Shown here piece after piece: positions 1 to 7,207 of a DNA stretch of 20,929 bases. The position numbers and the translations under genes were made by a program. The first letter of the stretch is position 1. Each line of letters begins with the position of its first letter. Below the pieces are notes generated by a model. That model did no database searches and was not told the DNA's origin. It saw only the letters and a list, made by a program, of their open reading frames with translations. This stretch comes from Methanomicrobium sp. (lineage in GTDB: Archaea > Halobacteriota > Methanomicrobia > Methanomicrobiales > Methanomicrobiaceae), in contig JAFZMT010000002.1 of the NCBI GenBank assembly GCA_017553245.1, positions 1 through 20,929 of the forward strand. The letters run 5' to 3'.

Positions 1-629
1 ATTTCGCTCATGTTTCTCTCGGAAGTCTTCTTAATTTCGGCAATATCCGACTCAATCTTTTCAATGCGGACTGTAAGCTTTGAGATCCTAAGTTCAGCGG
101 CACCTATCTTATCGACAAGTTCACTGTCGGGGGCGCTGTCGGCAAGTGAGATAAGCCTGTTGACGCGTTTTTCTGCGGTTGACACGGCATCGGTGACCAT
201 GCTTACCACGGACGGCGTCTCGGTGTTTTCCGCGGATTTTGCCGTGCCCGAAGACTTTGTCGAAGTTCTCGTCTTTGTGCCGGGCGGGATTGAGTTGCCG
301 TAATCCTTTGTGATGTGTGCGGTCCTTGCACCCAGTGACGCCTGATTCTTTCGCAGACTCTCGGTCATTCTCTCCTTTGTGCTCTTCTTTGCCGGCGCCG
401 CCTTGCCGAACTGCGAGAAGATTTCCTCGCTTGCCGTTCCGCTCTGCTTGAGCGAGTTTATCTTTGATATGACCTCCACGGCTTTCTCTTCGTAGATTTT
501 TATTCTGCCGAGAGTGTGACTCGGAATAAGACTTGCGAACTCATCCGAGATATTTTTTATCTCTTTCTCGCTGATGCCGCTAATCTCCGCGATATCCGCC
601 GCTTTCAGTTTCTTCACAGTATCTGCCAT
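1..629 (-). CDS. MerR-type HTH / coiled-coil protein, partial (C-terminus off window)
   Basis: An open frame runs on the minus strand from an ATG at 629-627 to the left edge with no stop, giving 209 visible residues. Residues about 8-75 resemble a MerR-type winged helix-turn-helix: a helix starting ADIAEISGISEKEIK, a central GRIKIY turn, then a helix ending LKQSGTASEEIF. Residues about 76-135 are rich in Lys, Ser and Thr and look disordered (for example TKTRTSTKSSG). The visible end, about 170-209, has heptad-spaced Leu/Ile with alternating charges and probably forms a coiled coil. The order HTH, basic linker, coiled coil recalls RacA-like chromosome-anchoring proteins, but that is inference. 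It lies on the same strand as cheW, 207 bp downstream, behind a likely terminator. AGGT lies a few bases before the ATG. No precise function can be assigned. Confidence 0.75.
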   Translation of the reverse strand, partial: MADTVKKLKAADIAEISGISEKEIKNISDEFASLIPSHTLGRIKIYEEKAVEVISKINSLKQSGTASEEIFSQFGKAAPAKKSTKERMTESLRKNQASLGARTAHITKDYGNSIPPGTKTRTSTKSSGTAKSAENTETPSVVSMVTDAVSTAEKRVNRLISLADSAPDSELVDKIGAAELRISKLTVRIEKIESDIAEIKKTSERNMSE

Positions 630-648
630 CTGTTTTACCTGTCTGTGA

Positions 649-672
649 ATATTTCTATAGATATTTCTATAA
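649..672. repeat. 12-bp direct repeat, two copies
   Basis: ATATTTCTATAG at 649-660 is followed directly by ATATTTCTATAA at 661-672, with 11 of 12 bases identical. On the minus strand each copy gives a TATA-like element upstream of the gene starting at 629, so the duplication may have doubled a promoter core. Confidence 0.7.
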
Positions 673-705
673 TTAGATTGTTGTTAAAGGATCGTAAGGT
701 CTCGG

Positions 706-744
706 GATAATTAATCGTGATAATTAATCTTGATAATAAATATC
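706..744. repeat. 13-bp tandem repeat, three copies
   Basis: The units are GATAATTAATCGT (706-718), GATAATTAATCTT (719-731) and GATAATAAATATC (732-744). They sit about 93 bp beyond the cheW stop codon on that gene's 3' side. Copies one and two differ at one base and copy three has decayed further. Confidence 0.8.
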
Positions 745-796
745 AGGAAAAATATCAGCGAAAATTCTCTTACGAAAACAGTTCGTTAAAATCGTT

Positions 797-826
797 AAAA
801 AAGAGTGTTGATCAGTCAGATCTGAT
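797..826 (-). terminator. Probable terminator of the mcp-cheW operon
   Basis: Read on the minus strand just after cheW, ATCAG pairs with CTGAT (822-826 with 811-815) around a 6-base loop, and a run of six T follows at 802-797. Archaeal termination depends mainly on T-tracts, so the T-run is the stronger part of the evidence and the 5-bp stem is weak. Confidence 0.45.
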
Positions 827-836
827 TTATGCCGTT

Positions 837-1325
837 TTACGCCTTTGTCGACGCAAGTATGTCGATAAGAACCTGACCCACGTCAAGCCAGACGATAAGG
901 CGCTTCTTCTCGCCCGTCTCGGTCTCGGTTGCTTCCTTATCGTCAATCTTGATAACACCCTTTACGTAGGCTTCGTTGGATAAGGGACCTTTCATCGAAT
1001 CAATCTCGTCATCCGTAATCTGAAGAACCGCGTGGACATCATCGACTATGATACCCGTATTCGAGCCTTCCGCAGCTTCGGGAACGAGGACAATAATCTT
1101 CTGATCCTCTATGTTCTTGTTGGATGTCTCGGGCAGATCCAGAATCTTATTGAGATTGATTATGTTTGTAATCTCACCGCGAAGATTGATAATTCCCGCA
1201 ATATGCGCCGGAGCTCTGGGGACCGGTGTAATCGGCACCATCTCAACGATCTCACGTGTAAGCGTTATGTCCAGTGCGTAACGCTCACTTCCGATTTCGA
1301 ACTCAACTATATCAATAACTGTCAT
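837..1325 (-). CDS. cheW: Chemotaxis coupling protein CheW
   Basis: CheW couples chemoreceptors to the CheA kinase in cytoplasmic arrays. The 162-residue product has the usual CheW length and fold pattern: an opening beta strand (VEFEIGSERYALDI), the conserved segment VPRAPAHIAGIINLRGEI at about residues 35-52, then IIVDDVHAVLQI near 90. Receptor-binding features are present, including the Asn-Leu-Arg-Gly turn. The start at 1325 follows a GGTGTTGAT stretch that fits a Shine-Dalgarno site. The gene begins 16 bp after the chemoreceptor stop codon on the same strand, so the two are almost certainly co-transcribed. An insertion of acidic and Thr-rich residues (ATETETGEKKR) near the C-terminus is slightly unusual. 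No cheA, cheY or cheB is visible in the window. Confidence 0.95.
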   Translation of the reverse strand: MTVIDIVEFEIGSERYALDITLTREIVEMVPITPVPRAPAHIAGIINLRGEITNIINLNKILDLPETSNKNIEDQKIIVLVPEAAEGSNTGIIVDDVHAVLQITDDEIDSMKGPLSNEAYVKGVIKIDDKEATETETGEKKRLIVWLDVGQVLIDILASTKA

Positions 1326-1341
1326 AAATCAACACCATTTA

Positions 1342-3351
1342 TCAGATTTTCAGGGTATCCAGCGACGACTTCAGATCCTTTGAAAGACCCGTGACTTCCT
1401 GTATGGCGCTGTTAATCTCCTGAACGGATGCGCTCGTCTCCTGCGAAAGTCCCGCAAGTCCTTCAATCTCGCTCTGAGTATTGCGGGTGAGGTCACTGCT
1501 CTTCTCGCAATCCCCTACTATATTATTTGTAATATTCGCCTGATCCTCAATAGCTTTTGCTATCTCACCCATGTTGCTGGTAAGGTACTCGGCACCTTTT
1601 ACAATCTTGTTGAGCGAATCAATTGTCGCGTTAACACTCTCGACGCCGGATACGACATGAGCATTTGCGGATTTGATCGACGAAACCGTCTTCTCGCTGG
1701 TCTTCTGGATACCGTTTACGACCATGTCAATTTGTGCCGTCGCATTCTTCGCATCGGTTGCGAGATTCTTAACCTCGCCCGCAACGACCGCAAATCCTCT
1801 GCCGTGCTCACCTGCGCGTGCCGCTTCGATGGCCGCGTTGAGCGCGAGCATGTTAATCTGATTTGTAATATCGTTTATCAACTTAATTACACTATTGATC
1901 TGAACAAGCTGTTTGTTGAGTTCGTCCATCTCTTGGACGCTGTCGTTTGTGATGTTGACGACGGAGTTCATCTTCTCGGTCGCCTCAATTCCGAGCTGCT
2001 CGGCGTTCTTACCCATGGATGAGACATCTCTTGCCTGATCGAGAACTTCCTGCGATGTGCTTGCAATCTCCTGATTTGATGCCGAGAGGTCGGAGATTGA
2101 ACGTGTGATGTTCTCTATCTGCGAAAGCAGGGTGCGCGAGAGTTTTGCGGCATTCTGTGTCCTTACCGCGACGTTCTCGGCGGCATGTGCGATACCGTCC
2201 GAACCGTTTGCGGCATCGTCCATGTGCATGTTGATGGTATTCATTGCGCCGGATACGTTCTTTATCATGCCGCTGAACTCAACCATTGAGGTGTTGTAGT
2301 TCGCTTTCAGACCTTTTAAGGGGTCATCGTCCTTTGCCGCGAGCTTGCATGTCAGGTTGCCGTTGCTTAAGCATTCGATTGCCCGGTTTACATCCGCGAT
2401 GCTTGCCTCAAGAATCTCTTCCTTCTCTTTGGCTTTATTCATCATCTCAATGATTTCGTCTTCTTTGGCGCGGACCTTGGTGATATCGTTGTAGACAATG
2501 AGGATGTTGCTTACATTGCCCTTTGCGTTCAGTACCGGAATGCCGTACTGCTCAAGTATGACGACGCCTCTGTGGAATTTAACCGTGACCGTGGCAAAAC
2601 TTCGTGATTTGGTCTCAAAGACCTTTCTGAGACCCTCACCTTCCGTGCTTATGACATCAAAGTCGTGGAGTGACATTGTAAGAAGTTTGTCTTTTTGGTA
2701 ACCCGAGATATCGGAGAATGCCTTGTTAACGACGCGGATATTGAAGTTCTTGTCGCAGAGAAGTATCGGCATGGGGTTTTCCTGAACAATTACCTCGGAT
2801 CTTCCCTGAAGAACCTTGATCTGTTCCAGCTGCTTTGTTATCTCTTCCTTCTCGATTACCTCGTTGGTGACGTTTTTAATGACGAAGAGACCCATCTCCA
2901 CGTTTCCGTCAGAGTCTCTGAGCGGCACACCCCTCTGCTCGACAAAGAGTTTTCTGCCGTCTTTGAAGTCAATTTCGACGAGAGTTTCCGTGTTGTGACC
3001 CGCAGTGAAAAGAGTTTCCGTGTTGTCGCCCGAGATTCGTCTGGATTTGTAGTCCGATGCCAGCATTGTGAGAATCTCATCCTTGGAGTATCCCATGAGT
3101 TTCTCATATGCGGTGTTCACGTCAATCGGCATGAAGTTTTTATCCAGAAGCATCATCGGATAGGGATTCTGCTGAATCATCATCGAAACATTGTCGCAGG
3201 TTCGTTTAGAGTCGATAATGAACTCTATTGCCGTGTTGACAGTTTCGGCAAGCTCTTTTAATTCATCTTCCGCTTCATCGACATTGACTCTTACGGAGTA
3301 GTTGCCCATAAGAGCTTCTTCAAGTACTTTAGTAATCTCTTTTACCGTCAT
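1342..3351 (-). CDS. Soluble methyl-accepting chemotaxis protein with two PAS domains
   Basis: This 669-residue chemoreceptor should pass sensory state to CheW/CheA. It has no hydrophobic span and no signal peptide, so it is predicted to be cytoplasmic. In order it shows a HAMP-like helical segment at the very N-terminus (residues about 1-45), a PAS domain at about 52-165 ([14 protein letters not shown] start), a second PAS domain at about 186-295 ([15 protein letters not shown]), a second HAMP-like segment near 315-360, and a long MCP signalling coiled coil from about 370 to the end. The hairpin tip, the most conserved part of the family, lies around 496-531 and includes [32 protein letters not shown] stretch near the C-terminus resembles a methylation helix. 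The PAS pair suggests sensing of a cytoplasmic ligand, redox state or energy state. It is co-directional with cheW 16 bp downstream. Confidence 0.95.
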   Translation of the reverse strand: MTVKEITKVLEEALMGNYSVRVNVDEAEDELKELAETVNTAIEFIIDSKRTCDNVSMMIQQNPYPMMLLDKNFMPIDVNTAYEKLMGYSKDEILTMLASDYKSRRISGDNTETLFTAGHNTETLVEIDFKDGRKLFVEQRGVPLRDSDGNVEMGLFVIKNVTNEVIEKEEITKQLEQIKVLQGRSEVIVQENPMPILLCDKNFNIRVVNKAFSDISGYQKDKLLTMSLHDFDVISTEGEGLRKVFETKSRSFATVTVKFHRGVVILEQYGIPVLNAKGNVSNILIVYNDITKVRAKEDEIIEMMNKAKEKEEILEASIADVNRAIECLSNGNLTCKLAAKDDDPLKGLKANYNTSMVEFSGMIKNVSGAMNTINMHMDDAANGSDGIAHAAENVAVRTQNAAKLSRTLLSQIENITRSISDLSASNQEIASTSQEVLDQARDVSSMGKNAEQLGIEATEKMNSVVNITNDSVQEMDELNKQLVQINSVIKLINDITNQINMLALNAAIEAARAGEHGRGFAVVAGEVKNLATDAKNATAQIDMVVNGIQKTSEKTVSSIKSANAHVVSGVESVNATIDSLNKIVKGAEYLTSNMGEIAKAIEDQANITNNIVGDCEKSSDLTRNTQSEIEGLAGLSQETSASVQEINSAIQEVTGLSKDLKSSLDTLKI

Positions 3352-3779
3352 TATATCCCCATTTTTGCGAAACAGACTTTTTATTTATCTAATATTATGA
3401 AAAGCGACTGCCTGATTAAGGAAACCTTGAATAATATATGAACATGAGCAAGATGTTCAATGAAATAGATTTAAAACATATTTGTATAAATAAGTAATCC
3501 TTTATTCCCCGCGACCGTGAAATAAAGTTTCAATTATTGCGGTGGATGATTGCATTTATTTCTCAAATTTTGGTTAATTTGATTTATTTAATGTAATTGT
3601 GTACTGTTTTTTTCGCTCTCTTTATTTTCCCGTATGTTGATTATTCTCTCCCGATTCTCTTTAAGAAAACAACATTTTACGTTTAAAAACATTTTTTAAT
3701 TGCGGCGTTGATATTTACCGTAACAGTCACTGACAGTCAGTGGACGGACTGTCAAAAGCCGTCATATTTACCGGGTAAA
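3352..3779. other. AT-rich divergent intergenic region (mcp / glycosyltransferase promoters)
   Basis: No gene is supported in this 428-bp gap. It separates divergent genes and must carry both promoters. For mcp, a TATA-like ATAAATAA lies on the minus strand at about 3381-3388, which would start the message a few bases before the ATG. For the glycosyltransferase, TTTAAAAA at about 3682-3689 would give a leader of roughly 70 nt. A further TATAAATA at 3485-3492, facing right, precedes an imperfect hairpin at about 3509-3543 (TGAAA/TTTCA inside CCGC/GCGG). That might mark a small RNA, but the spacing is poor and it is not called. Confidence 0.4.
3728..3742. promoter_or_regulatory. 15-bp perfect palindrome upstream of the glycosyltransferase
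   Basis: CACTGACAGTCAGTG is a perfect inverted repeat of 7-bp arms around a central A. It ends 37 bp before the ATG at 3780. Flanking ACAGTC (3724-3729) and GACTGT (3747-3752) add an overlapping outer pair. Its place just after the predicted transcription start suits either an operator for a dimeric regulator or a 5' leader hairpin. No regulator can be named. Confidence 0.5.
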
Positions 3780-4886
3780 ATGAGAATATTATTTGTGGTC
3801 TGCGGCGAGGGGCTGGGGCATGCCTCGCGTTCGACAAAGCTTGCAAAATATCTGGAGAGATTCGGGCATACATGCTATTTTGCCTCATATGGCAAGGCTT
3901 CGGAGTTTATATCGCGGCAGGGCTTCACCGTTTTCGAGACCTACCGCGAGGTCATTTTGGAGGGCGAATCGGGATACTTCAGTCTTTCAAAGACGGTCTG
4001 GTCATCGAAAGGTGTGCTTTTATCGCTTGCACGCTCTCTTCGCGACATACGCAGGATCATAATCGAGAAAAAAATAGACGTTCTCGTCGCGGATACAATG
4101 TATGCGGCGGTTTTCGCGGCGAAACTGCAGGACATTCCCTCGCTTTTCATCACAAATCAGAATAAGTTTGCGTCGGCAAACGATGAGCATTCAAAGCACT
4201 GGGAGATTCTGAGCAGCGTCGTCGAAAAATACCTCACCCTTCCCGACAATGTCATAGTTCCCGACTTTTCGTATCCGAATACGGTAAGTGCCTACAATCT
4301 GGAGATAAAACGCGAGGAAGCCCACCGGTACAAGTTTGTCGGTCCCATAATGGATGCCAGACTCTCCGACTACAATATCGAGAAGAAGACAATCTTTGCA
4401 AGTTTCGGCGGCGAACCCTTCAAGCTCCCAATGTATCGCATGTTAAAGGAGATTGCAAACGAGCGCCCGTATCATCAGTTTGACGTCTTTGCTACCTCGC
4501 CCGGACTGCCGGAGGAGAGCCGCAACTTTAAGACTCACGGCTATACGGACGATATTCTCACCTATATGGCACAGTCGCGTGTGAACATCCTTCACGGCGG
4601 TCTTACCTCGATTCACGAATCTCTCTTTCTGGGTAAGCCGGTTGTGATGATAATCGACCCCTATCATCCCGAGCAATGGAATAACGGCAGAAAAATCGAG
4701 GAAATAGGCGCCGGCATCATGCTCTCCGGCGATAAGGTCACAAAGGAGACCTTAAGCGATGCCATAGACGAGGCGCTGAATATGAAAGTCCCCGACATGT
4801 CATATCTCTTCGTTCAGGAGGACGGGCGCGTAAAGGCAATGGCGGCAATCGAGGAAGCTGTAAGGAATCATAAACATAAATCCTGA
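3780..4886 (+). CDS. MJ1255/VC2487-type glycosyltransferase (UDP-sugar, MurG-like fold)
   Basis: The 368-residue protein resembles the MJ1255 family of GT-B glycosyltransferases, relatives of MurG/GT28 that probably move a sugar from a nucleotide donor to a lipid or surface glycan. The N-terminus MRILFVVCGEGLGHASRS is the family signature. The C-terminal donor domain shows NILHGGLTSIHESLFLGKP (near residue 270-288) followed by the DPYHPEQWNNGRKIE stretch, typical of the sugar-nucleotide site. No signal peptide or membrane span is seen; it is probably peripheral on the cytoplasmic face. The ATG at 3780 is preferred over an in-frame TTG at 3708, because the 24 extra residues are unlike the family and cover a palindrome. 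The last codons (AATCATAAACATAAATCC TGA) already belong to the 13-bp tandem repeat that follows. The acceptor is unknown. Confidence 0.88.
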   Translation: MRILFVVCGEGLGHASRSTKLAKYLERFGHTCYFASYGKASEFISRQGFTVFETYREVILEGESGYFSLSKTVWSSKGVLLSLARSLRDIRRIIIEKKIDVLVADTMYAAVFAAKLQDIPSLFITNQNKFASANDEHSKHWEILSSVVEKYLTLPDNVIVPDFSYPNTVSAYNLEIKREEAHRYKFVGPIMDARLSDYNIEKKTIFASFGGEPFKLPMYRMLKEIANERPYHQFDVFATSPGLPEESRNFKTHGYTDDILTYMAQSRVNILHGGLTSIHESLFLGKPVVMIIDPYHPEQWNNGRKIEEIGAGIMLSGDKVTKETLSDAIDEALNMKVPDMSYLFVQEDGRVKAMAAIEEAVRNHKHKS

Positions 4887-4965
4887 GCATAAATCCTGAA
4901 CATAAATCCTGAACATAAATCCTCAACATCAATCATAAATATCAATCATAAACATCAATCCAAAA
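4875..4965. repeat. 13-bp tandem repeat, seven copies, overlapping a stop codon
   Basis: Seven consecutive 13-bp units follow the pattern CATAAATCCTGAA: 4875-4887, 4888-4900, 4901-4913, 4914-4926, 4927-4939, 4940-4952 and 4953-4965. The first four match within one or two bases. The later three shift to a CATCAATCATAAA variant. A decayed eighth unit can be seen at 4862-4874 inside the coding sequence. The glycosyltransferase TGA (4884-4886) lies within the first full unit. Confidence 0.9.
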
Positions 4966-5128
4966 CAGAGTCATAACTCCCGCAAGCGACCCGTGAACCG
5001 AGTTGTGAACTGATCTGTGAACCGACCTGTGTTTTATTCCCGATATCGTCCGCATCCGTTTTTACAAAAAGTTATTGAATATTGTCATTGAATAATTAAT
5101 TAACGCTATTTCGGAAGGGCAAGTAAAT
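4887..5128. other. Intergenic region dominated by two tandem repeats
   Basis: This 242-bp gap has no gene. It contains the 13-bp repeat array to 4965, a 12-bp repeat at 4991-5031, and an AT-rich stretch (about 5060-5105) that probably holds the promoter of the next gene. GGAAGGG at 5113-5119 is a plausible ribosome site 9 bases before that gene's ATG. Confidence 0.6.
4991..5031. repeat. 12-bp tandem repeat, about 3.4 copies
   Basis: The units are CCGTGAACCGAG (4991-5002), TTGTGAACTGAT (5003-5014), CTGTGAACCGAC (5015-5026) and a partial CTGTG (5027-5031). Each carries a GTGAAC core. It is only 25 bp from the unrelated 13-bp array. Confidence 0.8.
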
Positions 5129-5806
5129 ATGGATCTTGAAAATATGGAAACAGGCAGATTTCTTGCTGTATTAATCGTAATACTCGTTATATTTGCGGGT
5201 CTGCTTATGTTTGCGGCAGGTTTATTCTATCCGTTCGGATTTGCGGCACTCGGAATCAACCCCGACAGCACATACTCCTATTCCGCCGCGATTGAGGCAA
5301 CGGGTGAACTTACGGGCGTGACCATGTTCCTGCCGGTAGTCTCGAATAAAGGAAATTCGCCGATAGGCGTTGAGTTTGCGGACGGCAGGGCGATTGGTCT
5401 GGGAAGCGGCATTACAACCGATTATTTCGCCGCGAAGGATGCCGCGTTCGTAAAGCTGACCGCCGATAAACTGAAACGCGAGAATTTCGGTGCCGAAGTT
5501 GAGGTCGAAAAGATAATCGATACGAAAAATCCCGCGAAGAACGCTTATCTCTTTGCGCCCGCGGAAGCCGACTCGGATCCCGCAAATTATAAGATAAACG
5601 TATATCTGAAATATGACTGCGATCCCGATACGGTCGTAAAGATCTCGCTCAAATGCACGGGAAAGAATGCATGGTCGTATAACGGCGATAAAGAGAACAG
5701 CTACACCAACACGGCGGAGTTAAGCGTCAAAGGACCTCAGAACGGCTGGATAACCGCGGATGCCTCCTGCGTAAGCGGTGTGGGTGACTACAGAATATCA
5801 ATATAA
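5129..5806 (+). CDS. Unrecognised membrane-anchored protein
   Basis: This 225-residue protein is not recognised. Residues about 11-32 form one strongly hydrophobic span (FLAVLIVILVIFAGLLMFAA), which could be a signal anchor. The remainder is soluble and probably faces outside. It has beta-rich sequence with a VTMFLPVVSNKGNSPIG segment near 64-80, a Lys/Glu-rich helix near 108-127, and alternating hydrophobic strands (KINVYLKYDC, VVKISLKC) at about 154-175. Two Cys residues near 164 and 175, and one near 216, could form disulfides. ATG 5129 is preceded by GGAAGGG. The gene stands alone between repeat-bearing gaps. A role at the cell surface is likely from topology alone; no enzyme motif is visible. 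Confidence 0.75.
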   Translation: MDLENMETGRFLAVLIVILVIFAGLLMFAAGLFYPFGFAALGINPDSTYSYSAAIEATGELTGVTMFLPVVSNKGNSPIGVEFADGRAIGLGSGITTDYFAAKDAAFVKLTADKLKRENFGAEVEVEKIIDTKNPAKNAYLFAPAEADSDPANYKINVYLKYDCDPDTVVKISLKCTGKNAWSYNGDKENSYTNTAELSVKGPQNGWITADASCVSGVGDYRISI

Positions 5807-5816
5807 CTTTTTTTCA
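5807..5816 (+). terminator. T-tract directly after a stop codon
   Basis: CTTTTTTTC directly follows the stop codon of the membrane protein. A T-run of this length right after a gene is enough for termination by archaeal RNA polymerase. No convincing stem precedes it. Confidence 0.4.
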
Positions 5817-5890
5817 GCATTCCGGGAGTTGCAAATCCCTATGAATTTGCATTCGTATAAATCAGAGATTATATCCGAGATATTGCATAA

Positions 5891-5946
5891 ATCGTAAAAT
5901 AGTATAATAGATGAATCGTAAAATCTTAAAGTCGTAAAATCGTAAA
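5891..5946. repeat. 8-bp tandem repeat, seven copies
   Basis: Seven consecutive 8-bp units fit the consensus ATCGTAAA: 5891, 5899 (ATAGTATA), 5907 (ATAGATGA), 5915, 5923 (ATCTTAAA), 5931 (GTCGTAAA) and 5939. It ends 18 bp before the nreA ATG and so occupies the space where the nreA promoter would be expected. A TATA-like AGTATAATA lies in the degenerate units. Changes in copy number could therefore shift promoter spacing. Confidence 0.85.
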
Positions 5947-5964
5947 ATGCCGAAGGAATAACAG

Positions 5965-7161
5965 ATGTCGCGGTCACAGCAATGCGTTCAGTGTAAGGGC
6001 AGGGGTTTCTGCGGGCTGCCGAAGTGCCCGATAACAAGCCGTTTTTATGCGAAACTGAAAGAGCAGCCGCGACCTTTCGAGAGTTACATGGGTGAGAGTC
6101 CCTCGGTTTTTATCGGCAGTTACAGTTATCCCAAGGTTGCGGGCGGACCCATGATGACCGGCAATGCGGACGATCCCGAGGACTGGATAAAGAAAGGGTG
6201 CAGCATCGACGAGATTGTGGCAATGCGTTCCTCGACCGTCCGCGGTTCAAAGACGCTCAACGCCGCCGCAGGCAAGGCATTCCTCGCAAGAACCGCCGAC
6301 TCGATACAGGAGGTGGCAATCTCTCAGAAGCCGATAGATATCGAGGTCGCGTTTGAGAAACCCGTATCTTTCGATCTGAAGTTCGACGGCACTCTCGCGC
6401 CCGTGGGTCTTTCGGGCGAGATTAAGAAGATGGATGTCCTTGACAATGCCTTTGTGCCGCGAATCGTCGATAAGGTCACCTCGGACGGCGATCTGAGGGC
6501 GGTCGACGGAATGTATGAGCTCTTCAAAGGCGGCATCGACGTCCACCACATTCAGAATGTTCTGGGTGCGGGACTGCTCGGACTGGAGAAGAACCGCAGG
6601 TTTGTGCCGACAAGGTGGGGAATAACCGCAATCGACGATTCAATCTCCCGCCGCCTGAAATCCGAGGTCGTGAAGTATCCGCCGATTTCGGATGTGACCG
6701 TCTTTTCGGGCGCGGTTCATGCGAATCATATCGTCTGCATGCTCGTCCCCGGGGACTGGAAGTTTGAGATGATAGAGATCTGGGAGAAGAACAGCATGTG
6801 GGCGGGAGATGCCGATGTAATCGTCACGGATTCGGAGACAAAGAAGAACAAGAACGATTATTCCCCGATTGGCGGCGCCTATTATTCGGCAAGGCTTGCG
6901 GTCCTTGAATATCTCTCGGATATCCGCAGGAATGCGGAGGTAATCCTCGTCCGCCGCGCCACAAAGGATTATTGGGCGCCGCTGGGCACATGGGTAATAC
7001 GGGAGGCAACCAGAAACGCCATGAACTCGCAACCCGTAAAATGCGAGGACACACGTGAGGGTGCGGATACCGTGACAAGGTTCTGCGGCAATGACACGTG
7101 GCTCAAGCACAGCCGGCTCTATACCGAACTGCGCACGCAGAAAAGTCTGTTTGATTTTTGA
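5965..7161 (+). CDS. nreA: Archaeal DNA repair protein NreA
   Basis: Nre proteins are archaea-specific, act in the DNA damage response and bind the sliding clamp PCNA. The 398-residue product has the two family hallmarks. The N-terminus carries four Cys (C7, C10, C16, C21) in CVQCKGRGFCGLPKC, a likely metal-binding knuckle. The C-terminus ends in QKSLFDF (residues 392-398), a PIP-box for PCNA. Between them are family-like segments such as SPSVFIGSYSYPKV, SSTVRGSKTLNA, VLGAGLLGLEKNRRFVPTRW and the C-terminal domain around IGGAYYSARLAVLEYL. ATG 5965 follows an AAGGAAT site. It converges on the ligase gene, whose stop codon is 42 bp away. The pairing of a PCNA-bound repair factor with a ligase fits one repair neighbourhood, though they are not co-transcribed. 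Confidence 0.93.
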   Translation: MSRSQQCVQCKGRGFCGLPKCPITSRFYAKLKEQPRPFESYMGESPSVFIGSYSYPKVAGGPMMTGNADDPEDWIKKGCSIDEIVAMRSSTVRGSKTLNAAAGKAFLARTADSIQEVAISQKPIDIEVAFEKPVSFDLKFDGTLAPVGLSGEIKKMDVLDNAFVPRIVDKVTSDGDLRAVDGMYELFKGGIDVHHIQNVLGAGLLGLEKNRRFVPTRWGITAIDDSISRRLKSEVVKYPPISDVTVFSGAVHANHIVCMLVPGDWKFEMIEIWEKNSMWAGDADVIVTDSETKKNKNDYSPIGGAYYSARLAVLEYLSDIRRNAEVILVRRATKDYWAPLGTWVIREATRNAMNSQPVKCEDTREGADTVTRFCGNDTWLKHSRLYTELRTQKSLFDF

Positions 7162-7177
7162 TTTTGATTTTTACAGG

Positions 7178-7207
7178 GATGCGTCCGGATGCGTTATGAT
7201 GCCTTAT
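7178..7207. repeat. 10-bp tandem repeat, three copies, overlapping the ligB stop
   Basis: The units are GATGCGTCCG (7178-7187), GATGCGTTAT (7188-7197) and GATGCCTTAT (7198-7207). The last enters the 3' end of the ligase gene, whose stop codon is at 7204-7206 on the minus strand. The preceding T-rich stretch at 7147-7173 (repeated TTTGATT) probably serves to terminate nreA. Confidence 0.7.

Larger units (their letters stand above)
630..836. other. Intergenic region with promoter-like and short tandem repeats
   Basis: This AT-rich gap separates cheW from the HTH gene and contains no credible gene. It holds a 12-bp direct repeat at 649-672 whose minus-strand copies each carry a TATA-like CTATAGAAAT or TTATAGAAAT core at a plausible distance from the HTH gene start. 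It also holds three 13-bp units at 706-744 and a hairpin with a T-run at 797-826. The small plus-strand open frames here run into the antisense of cheW and are not supported. Confidence 0.5.

Noticed and set aside
516-983. Two small plus-strand open frames near the left end
   Set aside because: They overlap the HTH gene, repeats and the cheW 3' end on the opposite strand, with repeat-derived sequence and no family features.
2695-3261. Plus-strand open frame of 188 codons inside the chemoreceptor gene
   Set aside because: It lies wholly antisense to a well-supported PAS/MCP gene and has no recognisable family features.
3485-3543. Possible small RNA with its own TATA box in the mcp/glycosyltransferase gap
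   Set aside because: The predicted start from the TATA element would fall inside the hairpin, and the stems are short.
3708-3779. TTG-initiated N-terminal extension of the glycosyltransferase
   Set aside because: The extra 24 residues do not fit the family start MRILFVVCGEG and their coding region contains the palindrome.
4875-5031. Possible CRISPR-like array
   Set aside because: Units of 12-13 bp are directly adjacent with no spacers and no cas genes nearby; these are simple tandem repeats.
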